A program made the position numbers and the translations under genes. From Microvirga lotononidis (GTDB lineage Bacteria > Pseudomonadota > Alphaproteobacteria > Rhizobiales > Beijerinckiaceae): a DNA stretch of 64,000 bases. Within the stretch, counting starts at the first letter, position 1. Each line of letters begins with the position of its first letter. The notes under the pieces are model-generated. The model was not told the origin of the DNA. It did no database searches and saw only the letters and a list, made by a program, of their open reading frames with translations. The stretch covers positions 1,314,001 through 1,378,000 of the forward strand of contig NZ_CP141048.1 of NCBI RefSeq assembly GCF_034627025.1. Direction: 5' to 3'. This document shows positions 18,580 to 26,069 of this stretch, piece by piece.

Positions 18580-19152
18580 ATGCTGTTTCCCTGTACCAGA
18601 GGTCGCAAGAGTTCCCGCGAGAAGATCCTCGACGCGGCGGCGGAGCTCGTCGCCGAAATCGGCGCCGGCCGGCTCACCCTGGATGCCGTGGCCGAGAAGG
18701 CCGGACTCAGCAAGGGCGGGCTTCTGTACAACTTTCCCACGAAGGAAGCCCTGCTGCAGGGCATGATCCAGCGTATGATCGAGCAGGTCACCTCCGAGAA
18801 GGAGGCCTTGCGGGAAACGGTCGAGCCCGGACCGAATCTGGAAGCTCGCGTGGTCACGAAGACCCTGCTCAACATCTGTTGCGGCGGCAAGATGCAGGAA
18901 TTCGCCACAGGCATGATGGCGGCCACGGCCGAGAATCCCGGCCTCCTCGACCCGGTCCGTCAGGTGATCAGCAACACCTTGGATCAGCTGAAGGCCAATT
19001 CGGACGATCTCGATGCCGCCCTGTTGGGCTGGCTCGCGACCGAAGGTCTCAGCAACCTCGAGATGCACAATCTCAGCCCGTTCACCGACGAGGACCGCGA
19101 CCGGATCGTGAAGGCCATCGACCGGGTCGTGGTCAAGGGCATCGCCGAGTAA
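18580..19152 (+). CDS. TetR-family repressor of the RND efflux operon
   Basis: A 190-residue regulator. The N-terminal helix-turn-helix (about residues 12-58) reads REKILDAAAELVAEIGAGRLTLDAVAEKAGLSKGGLLYNFPTKEALL when its pieces are followed, a classic TetR domain. The remaining helices form the ligand pocket and dimer interface. No strong ribosome binding site is visible; the nearest upstream ATG runs into a stop at once. It is divergent from the adaptor gene, with a palindrome between them, so it most likely represses the pump and itself until an inducer binds. Confidence 0.92.
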   Translation: MLFPCTRGRKSSREKILDAAAELVAEIGAGRLTLDAVAEKAGLSKGGLLYNFPTKEALLQGMIQRMIEQVTSEKEALRETVEPGPNLEARVVTKTLLNICCGGKMQEFATGMMAATAENPGLLDPVRQVISNTLDQLKANSDDLDAALLGWLATEGLSNLEMHNLSPFTDEDRDRIVKAIDRVVVKGIAE

Positions 19153-19167
19153 AGTTTCGCTCCCGCG

Positions 19168-20340
19168 TCAGGCGATCCAGGACGGATCGCCCAAGACCTC
19201 GTCCGTATGCTCGCCCAGGCGCGGCGAGGGCCGGCTGGCCGCCATCGCCTGCCCGTCCATCACGATGGGTGACCGGACGGACGGGATGGCCCCGCCCCTG
19301 GCCGCCTGCGAGGACAGGTCGATCTTCATGCCCCGGGCGATCACCTGCGGATCGTCGAAGACATCCGCCACCGTGTTGATGGGCCCGGCCGGAACTCCCT
19401 GCTTTTCCAAAGCCGCCAGGAGATCCTCGCGGGTGAAGTGGAGCGTGAGCTCGGTCAGCACGGGCACGAGTTCGGCGCGATGGCCGACGCGGCCCGCATT
19501 GGTCCTGAAACGCTCGTCCTGCGCCAGCTCCGGCCGTCCGAGCACCGACACGAATCGGCCGAACTGGCCGTCATTGCCCACCGCCACGATCACATGGCCG
19601 TCGGCCACCGGAAACACCTGATAGGGCACGATGTTGGGATGGGCATTGCCCATGCGCCGGGGCGACTTTCCGGAGGCCAGATAGTTCATGGCCTGATTGG
19701 CCAGCACGCTCGTCTGCACGTCGAGGAGCGCCATGTCGAGGTGAGCCCCCTCGCCCGTGACGTCGCGCTTGCGGAGGGCCGCCAGGATTCCGACGACGGA
19801 ATAGACACCGGTGAAGATGTCCACATAGGCCACGCCGATCTTCTGCGGCTCGCCGTCGGGATCTCCCGTCAAGTCCATGATGCCGCCGAGGCCCTGGATC
19901 ATGAAGTCGTAGCCGGCCCGGGAGGCATAGGGGCCGTCCTGTCCGAAGCCGGTGATCGAGCAATAGACGAGGCGCGGATTGACGGCTTTGAGGCTCTCGT
20001 AGTCGAGCCCGTACTTCTTCAGGCCGCCGACCTTGAAGTTCTCGATCACCACATCCGCATGGGACGCGAGCTTGCGCACGAGCTCCTGCCCCTCGGGCGT
20101 TTCGAAATCGACCGCGATGGAGCGCTTGCCGCGATTGCAGGAGTGGAAATAGGCGGCCGAGAGATGCTCGCCCTCCGCGCCTTCCACGAAGGGCGGCCCC
20201 CAGCCGCGGGTATCGTCCCCGGCGCCGGGCCGTTCCACCTTCACCACGTCGGCGCCGAGATCGGCGAGAAGCTGACCGACCCAGGGACCCGCGAGAATGC
20301 GCGCGAGCTCCAGGACCTTGAGGCCTTCGAGCGGCTTCAT
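19168..20340 (-). CDS. Class III CoA-transferase (CaiB/BaiF family), probable glutarate CoA-transferase
   Basis: A 390-residue cytosolic enzyme. It has the family N-terminus LEGLKVLELARILAGPWVGQLLADLGADVVKVE, the nucleotide-contact region RGKRSIAVDF and the catalytic Asp in GVAYVDIFTGVYSV (about residue 170). Class III CoA-transferases move CoA between carboxylates. Its position with glutaryl-CoA dehydrogenase and a divergent LysR gene suggests it makes glutaryl-CoA from glutarate, with succinyl-CoA as a likely donor. ATG 20340 lies five bases after the DapB-like stop; a TTG three codons earlier is an alternative start. Substrate is inferred from context. Confidence 0.88.
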   Translation of the reverse strand: MKPLEGLKVLELARILAGPWVGQLLADLGADVVKVERPGAGDDTRGWGPPFVEGAEGEHLSAAYFHSCNRGKRSIAVDFETPEGQELVRKLASHADVVIENFKVGGLKKYGLDYESLKAVNPRLVYCSITGFGQDGPYASRAGYDFMIQGLGGIMDLTGDPDGEPQKIGVAYVDIFTGVYSVVGILAALRKRDVTGEGAHLDMALLDVQTSVLANQAMNYLASGKSPRRMGNAHPNIVPYQVFPVADGHVIVAVGNDGQFGRFVSVLGRPELAQDERFRTNAGRVGHRAELVPVLTELTLHFTREDLLAALEKQGVPAGPINTVADVFDDPQVIARGMKIDLSSQAARGGAIPSVRSPIVMDGQAMAASRPSPRLGEHTDEVLGDPSWIA

Positions 20341-20345
20341 GATCG

Positions 20346-21152
20346 TCAATCCATCACGGCATCGAGGCCGCGCTTCAATCCGATGAAGGACGAAACGCGA
20401 CGGGCGGCCAGAAGCGTGCCGGCCACATAGGGAGCTGCCGACGCGCCCGCATCGTGGCGGATCACCAGCCGCTCGTTGTCGGCCCCGAACACCGCCTCGC
20501 AGGACAGGACGAAGGACGGCATGCGCAGGGAATGGACCTGCACCGGCTCCCTCGTCCCAAGGGCGCCGCCGCGGGTCTCCTTCACGCCAGCCAGTTCATC
20601 GACCGCCTTCGACGTCGCGGGCAGGCGCACCTCGCTGAGAAGCTCCGCCAGTTCCCGGGCCGTGCCGGAGGGCGTGTCGGGCTTCTTGGCGGACGCATAG
20701 TCGATGACCTCCACGTCGGGCACGTAGCGGGCTGCCTCCAGGGCGAAGCGGCGCAGGAGGGTCGCTGTAATCGAGAAATTGCCAGCTGCGAGCACCCCGC
20801 GCTCCGCCGCGAGCGCATAGCGGTCGAGATCCGCGTAATCCCCGCCCGAGAGACCAGACGTGCCGATGACCACGTGCCGGCCCTGTGTCAGGGCTGTCAG
20901 GGCATGCGCCTTCACGGCTCCGGGCTTTGTGTAGTCGATCACCACGTCGGAGGGCACGGCGAGCGCCTCTTCGAGGGTCGCGCTGACCGTAACACCCTGG
21001 CGAGGCAACCCTGCGGCCTCGCCCGCATCCTGGCCGGCGGCGCTGCGGCTGACGGCCCCCACAAGCACGAGGTCGTCGGCGGCTGCGATCGCCGCCACGA
21101 GGGCCTTGCCGACCCAACCGGTCGATCCCGCCAGAGTGATCCGGATTGACAT
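20346..21152 (-). CDS. DapB-like reductase with altered active site
   Basis: A 268-residue protein clearly homologous to 4-hydroxy-tetrahydrodipicolinate reductase. It has the nucleotide-binding ITLAGSTGWVGKAL, VVIGTSGLS, AGNFSITATLL and the conserved DTPSGT loop (159-164). The usual catalytic motif before that loop, E-x-H-H-x-H-K, reads DYASAKK (151-157): the Lys equivalent is kept (K157), but both His are replaced by Ala153 and Ser154. It lies between the glutaryl-CoA dehydrogenase and CoA-transferase genes with 5-17 base gaps. So it is probably not the housekeeping lysine-synthesis enzyme but a paralogue acting on another cyclic imine or keto compound in this pathway. Confidence 0.85.
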   Translation of the reverse strand: MSIRITLAGSTGWVGKALVAAIAAADDLVLVGAVSRSAAGQDAGEAAGLPRQGVTVSATLEEALAVPSDVVIDYTKPGAVKAHALTALTQGRHVVIGTSGLSGGDYADLDRYALAAERGVLAAGNFSITATLLRRFALEAARYVPDVEVIDYASAKKPDTPSGTARELAELLSEVRLPATSKAVDELAGVKETRGGALGTREPVQVHSLRMPSFVLSCEAVFGADNERLVIRHDAGASAAPYVAGTLLAARRVSSFIGLKRGLDAVMD

Positions 21153-21169
21153 GAGCGACCAGTCCTCTC

Positions 21170-22366
21170 TCAGAAGAACGCCTGCAGGCCCGTCTGCGCC
21201 CGGCCCAGAATAAGCGCGTGGACGTCGTGCGTACCCTCGTAGGTATTCACGGTTTCCAGGTTCTGCGCATGGCGCATGACATGATATTCCTCTTGGATAC
21301 CATTTCCGCCGTGCATGTCGCGGGCCTGGCGGGCGATATCGAGGGCCTTGCCGCAATTGTTGCGCTTGACCAGCGAGATCATCTCCGGCGCCACCCGACC
21401 CTCGTCGAAGAGGCGGCCGACCCGCAGGGAGGCGTGAAGGCCGAGGGTGATCTCGGTCATCATGTCAGCAAGCTTCTTCTGCACGAGCTGGGTCGCGGCG
21501 AGCGGCCGGTCGAACTGCTTGCGGTCGAGCGTATACTGCCGGGCACGGTGCCAGCAATCCTCGGCAGCCCCCAGGGAGCCCCAGGAAATGCCGTAGCGCG
21601 CCCGGTTGAGGCAGCCGAACGGCCCCTTCAGGCCCGACACGTTGGGAAGCAGCGCATCCTCGCCCACCTCGACATTGTCCATGACGATCTCGCCGGTGAT
21701 CGAGGCGCGGAGCGAAAGCTTGCCGCCGATCTTCGGGGCCGAGAGGCCCTTCATGCCCTTGTCCAGCACGAAGCCGCGGATCTGGTTGTCGTGCGCCTCG
21801 GACTTGGCCCAGACCACGAAGACATCCGCGATGGGGGAGTTGGAAATCCACATCTTGGAGCCGATGAGGCGATAGCCGCCATCCGTCTTCACCGCGCGGG
21901 TCTTCATACCGGCCGGGTCGGAGCCCGCATCCGGCTCGGTCAGGCCGAAGCAACCGACGAACTCGCCCGAGGCGAGCTTGGGCAGGTACTTCCGGCGCTG
22001 CTCCTCGGAGCCGTAGGCGTAGATAGGGTACATGACCAGGGAGGACTGCACGCTCATCATGGAGCGGTAGCCGGAATCGACCCGCTCAACCTCGCGGGCC
22101 ACGAGGCCGTAGGCCACGTAGGAAGCGCCCGCGCAGCCGTATTCCTCCGGCAGCGTTACGCCGAGGAGGCCCAGCTCGCCCATCTCGTTGAAGATGCCGC
22201 GGTCGGTCTTCTCCTCGCGATAGGCCTCGATCACCCGCGGCAGGAGCCTGTCCTGGGCATAGGCGCGGGCCGTATCGCGGATCATGCGCTCGTCGTCGGT
22301 GAGCAGATCGTCGAGGAGGAATGGGTCATCCCATTTGAACTTCGCATATTCCTGAGCACCGGCCAT
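21170..22366 (-). CDS. gcdH: Glutaryl-CoA dehydrogenase
   Basis: A 398-residue FAD-dependent acyl-CoA dehydrogenase that oxidises and decarboxylates glutaryl-CoA to crotonyl-CoA. The FAD/substrate motif [18 protein letters not shown] (about residue 140) and the C-terminal [21 protein letters not shown] with its catalytic Glu closely match mitochondrial and bacterial GCDH. The Arg-containing pocket typical of GCDH is also plausible. ATG 22366 has GGAAGG nine bases upstream; the ATG at 22375 overlaps that site. First gene of a three-gene minus-strand operon, divergent from a LysR gene. Role: last step of lysine, tryptophan and glutarate breakdown. Confidence 0.94.
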   Translation of the reverse strand: MAGAQEYAKFKWDDPFLLDDLLTDDERMIRDTARAYAQDRLLPRVIEAYREEKTDRGIFNEMGELGLLGVTLPEEYGCAGASYVAYGLVAREVERVDSGYRSMMSVQSSLVMYPIYAYGSEEQRRKYLPKLASGEFVGCFGLTEPDAGSDPAGMKTRAVKTDGGYRLIGSKMWISNSPIADVFVVWAKSEAHDNQIRGFVLDKGMKGLSAPKIGGKLSLRASITGEIVMDNVEVGEDALLPNVSGLKGPFGCLNRARYGISWGSLGAAEDCWHRARQYTLDRKQFDRPLAATQLVQKKLADMMTEITLGLHASLRVGRLFDEGRVAPEMISLVKRNNCGKALDIARQARDMHGGNGIQEEYHVMRHAQNLETVNTYEGTHDVHALILGRAQTGLQAFF

Positions 22367-22500
22367 GACGGTCATCCTTCCCGAAAGTTTGCGCGGCCAG
22401 CCTTCCAGGCCGACCAAAGCCATTGAATTTGAGCGGCAAAATCGCGCTGGACAGGGAAAATGTAAATCGACATCTTCGCAGCAGGTTATTCTCAAATGGA

Positions 22501-23403
22501 ATGAATGTGTTTCGTCGCGGCTTTCTGCCCAATGTGGGCAACCTCCTGGCCTTCGAGGCCACAGCCCGCCATGGCAGCGTATCGAGAGCCGCCGAGGAGC
22601 TGAACCTGACCCAGAGCGCCGTTTCGCGCCAGATCCAGCAGCTGGAGGAATCCCTCGGCGTCTCCCTGTTCAGCCGCTCCCGCCAGCGGGTCGTGCTCAC
22701 CGATGTAGGGCGCATGTATGCCTCGCAGGTTCGCAGCACCCTGTCCGAACTCTCGGACGCGACCCATCAGGCCATTGCGCTCTCGGGCACGAGCGGGGTC
22801 CTGAACCTGGCCACCCTGCCGACCTTCGGCACCCGTTGGCTCATTCCGCGCATCCCCGCCTTTTTCGCCCGGCACCCTGGCGCGACGGTCAATTTCGGCG
22901 TGCGCCTCGTCCCTTTCGATTTCGCCGCCGACCCCTTCGATGCGGCCATTCATTTCGGTGAGCCGCATTGGCCGGGGGCGGTCTGCGAATTGCTGCGGAA
23001 CGAGGAGGTCGTGCCGGTCTGCAGCCCGGCCTATCGGGAGCGGGAGAACCTGCGCGCACCGCAGGATCTCACCCGCGCCACCCTGCTTCAGCAGAGCACA
23101 CGCCCGACGGCCTGGGCGGAGTGGTTCGCCAGCGTCGGCGTGAGCGTCGGCAATCCGCTGCGCGGCCCGCGCTTCGAGCAATTCGCCATGGTGGCCCAGG
23201 CGGCCGCGGCGGGGCTCGGGGCCGCGCTCATCCCCAACTTCCTCATCGCCGACGAGCTGGCGTCCGGCCGCCTCGAGATCCTGTTCCCCCAAAGCCTCGT
23301 CAGCGGCGGCGCCTATTATCTCGTCTATCCGGAGCACAAGGCAGAGACGCCACTCCTGCGCTCCTTCCGCGACTGGATCCTGAGCGAGATCCGTCAGGGA
23401 TAG
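22501..23403 (+). CDS. LysR-family regulator, probably of the glutarate operon
   Basis: A 300-residue regulator. The helix-turn-helix is at about residues 10-60 ([35 protein letters not shown]), and the effector-binding domain follows from about residue 90. GcvA-like character is visible in the N-terminus and in the [22 protein letters not shown] segment. The start at 22501 gives the usual distance to the helix-turn-helix; a TTG at 22423 is possible but would add a long tail. It is divergent from gcdH, as gcdR is in other proteobacteria. Its 3' end overlaps the next gene by ten bases on the other strand. Confidence 0.9.
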   Translation: MNVFRRGFLPNVGNLLAFEATARHGSVSRAAEELNLTQSAVSRQIQQLEESLGVSLFSRSRQRVVLTDVGRMYASQVRSTLSELSDATHQAIALSGTSGVLNLATLPTFGTRWLIPRIPAFFARHPGATVNFGVRLVPFDFAADPFDAAIHFGEPHWPGAVCELLRNEEVVPVCSPAYRERENLRAPQDLTRATLLQQSTRPTAWAEWFASVGVSVGNPLRGPRFEQFAMVAQAAAAGLGAALIPNFLIADELASGRLEILFPQSLVSGGAYYLVYPEHKAETPLLRSFRDWILSEIRQG

Positions 23404-24581
23404 ACGCGCTTCGGCTTCATGATACGGAAGCTCAGGGTGAACGCGACGATTCCACAGACCACGATGGCGCTGACCATCGAGAGCGGAGTGCCGTTGTAGA
23501 AGGCGCTGACGAGCACGATGATCACCGCGCCCGTGCTGAGTTGGAGCGTTCCCATGAGCGCCGAGGCCGTCCCGGCCACCGGACCATGTTCCTCGAGCGC
23601 GAGAACGGCCGTCGAGGGAATGACATAGCCGAGGCAACCGAAGGAGACGAAGAGCAGGCCCCAGAGAACATACACGTTGTCAACGCCCAGGATGGTCAGC
23701 ACGAACAGCAGGATAACCAGCGCGGCGAAGCAGGAGATCGCGGTTCTCACCACCCTTTCGGCGCCGAAGCGGCGCATGAAGAAGCTGTTGAACTGCGCGC
23801 TGCCGATGAACGCGATGGCGTTCGACGCGAAGACCATGCTGTAGGCGGACGGCGTGAGGCCGTAATGCTCGATGAAGATGACCGACGAGCCGGCGAGATA
23901 GGCAAAGAAGCTGGCCTGGCTGAAGCCGCCGATGAAGGCGAGACCCAGGAAGCGACGGTCCTTCAAAAGGCCTCGATAGGTGGAGAAGGCATGTCCGATT
24001 CCTTTGCGTCCCTCGTTCGGCTTATGCGTCTCCGGCAGCAGGAAGAGGACCACGGCAAGACCGGCAAGGCCGATCACGGCGATGGCCCAGAAAATCGCCC
24101 GCCAGCTGAAGAAGGCCGTCAGGGTGCTGCCGGCGAGCGGCGCCAGGATGGGAGAGACGCTGAAGACCAGCATCGTCGTCGCCATCAGTCGGGCCGCCTC
24201 ATGGCCGGTATGCAGATCGCGGATGATGGCCCGGGGAATGACCATGGCCGCGCAGGACCCGACGCCCTGGAGGAAACGGAAGGCGATGAGGGTTTCCACA
24301 TTGGGTGCGAAGCTGCAGCCGATGCCTGCCAGAATGAAAAGGCCCAGACCGAAATAGAGCGGCGGCTTGCGGCCGAACCGGTCCGAGAGCGGCCCGTAGA
24401 CGATCTGACAGACCGCCACCGCCAGGAAGAAGCTCATCAGGCTCATCTGCACGGCGCTGACATCCACCTGGAACTCGCGGGCGATGGCCGGAAAGGACGG
24501 CAGGTACATGTCGATGGCAAAGGGCCCGACAGCCGAGAGCATGCCGAGGACGAGCGCGTTGCGCAAAAAGGCGGACTTCAT
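23394..24581 (-). CDS. Bcr/CflA-family multidrug efflux MFS transporter
   Basis: A 395-residue membrane protein with 12 hydrophobic segments. Family hallmarks are AIDMYLPSFPAIAREF in the first loop, the MFS motif YGPLSDRFGRKPPLYFG after TM2 and FRFLQGVGSCAAMVIPRAIIRD in TM4-5. It exports drugs such as bicyclomycin or sulfonamides, or natural metabolites, using the proton gradient. ATG 24581 is at the start of the first membrane helix; the longer reading is Arg/Pro-rich and unlikely. It is convergent with and overlaps the LysR gene, so the two probably belong to different units. Confidence 0.92.
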   Translation of the reverse strand: MKSAFLRNALVLGMLSAVGPFAIDMYLPSFPAIAREFQVDVSAVQMSLMSFFLAVAVCQIVYGPLSDRFGRKPPLYFGLGLFILAGIGCSFAPNVETLIAFRFLQGVGSCAAMVIPRAIIRDLHTGHEAARLMATTMLVFSVSPILAPLAGSTLTAFFSWRAIFWAIAVIGLAGLAVVLFLLPETHKPNEGRKGIGHAFSTYRGLLKDRRFLGLAFIGGFSQASFFAYLAGSSVIFIEHYGLTPSAYSMVFASNAIAFIGSAQFNSFFMRRFGAERVVRTAISCFAALVILLFVLTILGVDNVYVLWGLLFVSFGCLGYVIPSTAVLALEEHGPVAGTASALMGTLQLSTGAVIIVLVSAFYNGTPLSMVSAIVVCGIVAFTLSFRIMKPKRVYP

Positions 24582-24766
24582 GGAGAACGGCTTTCGTAGC
24601 CCCGGCGTCGAGCCGGGATTGAGAAAACGGCCTGTCCATCGTGAGAACAGGTCAAGCAATCTGAACAGAAAATGGCCCCGGCTCGCCTTGGGTCAGGAGC
24701 ACCGCCGGGCATGCGCCTGCTTGTAGGGCCTTCGGTGCTGCGGTTCAAGACAGCCGTCATCCGTCA

Positions 24767-24794
24767 TTGGATTATAGTCCGCCCTGGCTATAAT
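24767..24794 (+). promoter_or_regulatory. Probable cellulose-operon promoter with built-in dyad
   Basis: TTGGAT (24767-24772), 16 bases, and a consensus TATAAT (24789-24794). A perfect inverted repeat, ATTATAG (24771-24777) and CTATAAT (24788-24794), spans the spacer and the -10. A protein bound there would block RNA polymerase directly. Confidence 0.65.
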
Positions 24795-24806
24795 ACTTAC
24801 GGTTCG

Positions 24807-24838
24807 TTAACCATGAATGGTCATAGCTGATTAACCAT
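24807..24838. promoter_or_regulatory. Two TTAACCAT boxes (CtrA half-site-like)
   Basis: TTAACCAT occurs at 24807-24814 and again at 24831-24838, 24 bases apart. The 8-mer TTAACCAT is a described partial binding motif of the alphaproteobacterial cell-cycle regulator CtrA. Both boxes lie just downstream of the probable start site, suggesting repression if they are used. The first is followed by ATGGT, giving ACCAT-GA-ATGGT. Confidence 0.45.
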
Positions 24839-24930
24839 CCAGTCGGATGGGCCGACCCGCGAAGCCCCTTCCCTCCTTCACGGCAGCCAGTGCGGCCGCC
24901 TGGCCAGATCCAGAGATATCAAAGTTCTTC

Positions 24931-25908
24931 ATGACCGCCTCGATGCCTCCGAATCAGACGTGTCTCAGCATTGCCCATTCCGTGCGACGCCCGGGTTCCA
25001 TCCGCCCGCTCCTGGTCGGGGCGCGCAAAGCGCTGAGCTGCGTTGCTGCCGGAGCCGTCCTGATGGCGGCATCCGCCTGTGCGGGGCGCTCGGACCTGGG
25101 CTATGCGAGCCTCATGTCCGAAGTTCCGGCAACGCGGGCCATCGTCATCCCGCCGCCCGGCGGCCCATCGGTGGTCGCTGTGCTGCAACAGCAATACCAG
25201 GACGGCCTTTCGCAGGAGATCGCTCTCTCGACGGCGTCCCGGACCACGGGCCAGAACGCCTTTTACGTGAGCCTGCTCAACAACACAGCAGGCAACATGG
25301 AAGTCCCGAATTCCCTGTCCTTGCCTTCCATGACCCCTGACCGCCTCCAGCGCGAAATGGAGGAGCGAATGCCGGGCGTGGAGATGGAAACCTCGCTCGT
25401 CTACGTGCAGAACCGATTCGGCCCCTTCGGCTTTGCCACCGGACGTTCCTCCACGGGCGACCTGTGCCTGTATGCCTGGCAGCAGATCGAGCCGGGCGAG
25501 CCCGCCATCTTCGTGCCGGGAGGAGCGATCTCCGTCCGCCTGCGCCTCTGCGATGCGGACGCCAACGTCGATCAGCTGCTGCGGGTTTTCTACGGCTACA
25601 CGATCGCGGCGTATTACCGTCAGGAATCCTGGAACCCGTACGGGGATCCGCCCTCGCCGCCCCAACACCTCGGCGAGAAGGACGCTCCGATGTACCCGCT
25701 GGGCCTCGGCGGCAGCGAAGGAAAAGCCACGGTCGTCCGCCGAAGGACCATCACCGAGAGGATGCAGCCGGTTACGCCCTCGGTTCGGGTGCCCCGTCGC
25801 ACCATCGACAAGGATACGGTCGCTCCTGCCGTCCCGTCTCCCGCTGCGCAGCCGGAAGCCGCTCCGACGAGCGGTTACCCCGTCGTGCCTCCGCCTCCTG
25901 CTCAGTAA
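24931..25908 (+). CDS. bcsN: Cellulose biosynthesis protein BcsN
   Basis: A 325-residue probable lipoprotein. A hydrophobic stretch (VAAGAVLMAASAC) ends in a plausible lipobox Cys, then comes a secreted domain with the conserved-looking ATRAIVIPPPGGP and ISVRLRLCD, and a Pro/Ala-rich tail. It matches BcsN of rhizobial cellulose loci in place (directly before bcsA) and in the ATRAIVIPPP region. The start is uncertain: ATG 24931, 24943 and 24847 are all in frame and none has a strong ribosome binding site. BcsN is needed for cellulose production in some rhizobia, but its biochemical role is not settled. It is probably an envelope partner of the synthase. Confidence 0.8.
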   Translation: MTASMPPNQTCLSIAHSVRRPGSIRPLLVGARKALSCVAAGAVLMAASACAGRSDLGYASLMSEVPATRAIVIPPPGGPSVVAVLQQQYQDGLSQEIALSTASRTTGQNAFYVSLLNNTAGNMEVPNSLSLPSMTPDRLQREMEERMPGVEMETSLVYVQNRFGPFGFATGRSSTGDLCLYAWQQIEPGEPAIFVPGGAISVRLRLCDADANVDQLLRVFYGYTIAAYYRQESWNPYGDPPSPPQHLGEKDAPMYPLGLGGSEGKATVVRRRTITERMQPVTPSVRVPRRTIDKDTVAPAVPSPAAQPEAAPTSGYPVVPPPPAQ

Positions 25909-25962
25909 CGTCAGCTCACCTTGCGTATTGATGTTACATATAAAAACATTTCGTTTACCGCT

Positions 25963-25985
25963 GTGACATTAGGCCTAAGTGTCAC
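25963..25985. promoter_or_regulatory. 23-bp near-perfect palindrome upstream of bcsA
   Basis: Arms GTGACA (25963-25968) and TGTCAC (25980-25985) flank the perfect 10-bp palindrome TTAGGCCTAA, with one extra G. The flanks are AT-rich. It could be an operator for a separate bcsA promoter or a hairpin between bcsN and bcsA. It does not match the CRP consensus spacing. Confidence 0.55.
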
Positions 25986-26069
25986 TATAGATATATTAAT
26001 AGACCCGTCTTTAGTCTTAAACTAAGCGTGCAATCTCCCACGCAAACCTTTGAGCCGAGAACCCAGACG

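Noticed and set aside
22486..22502. ATTC-N7-GAAT as a LysR box at the regulator start
   Set aside because: It overlaps the start codon and does not give a clear T-N11-A motif between the divergent genes.
25963..25985. CRP/FNR site reading of the bcsA upstream palindrome
   Set aside because: The TGTGA and TCAC halves are too far apart for the 6-base spacer of that family, so only an unassigned palindrome is claimed.
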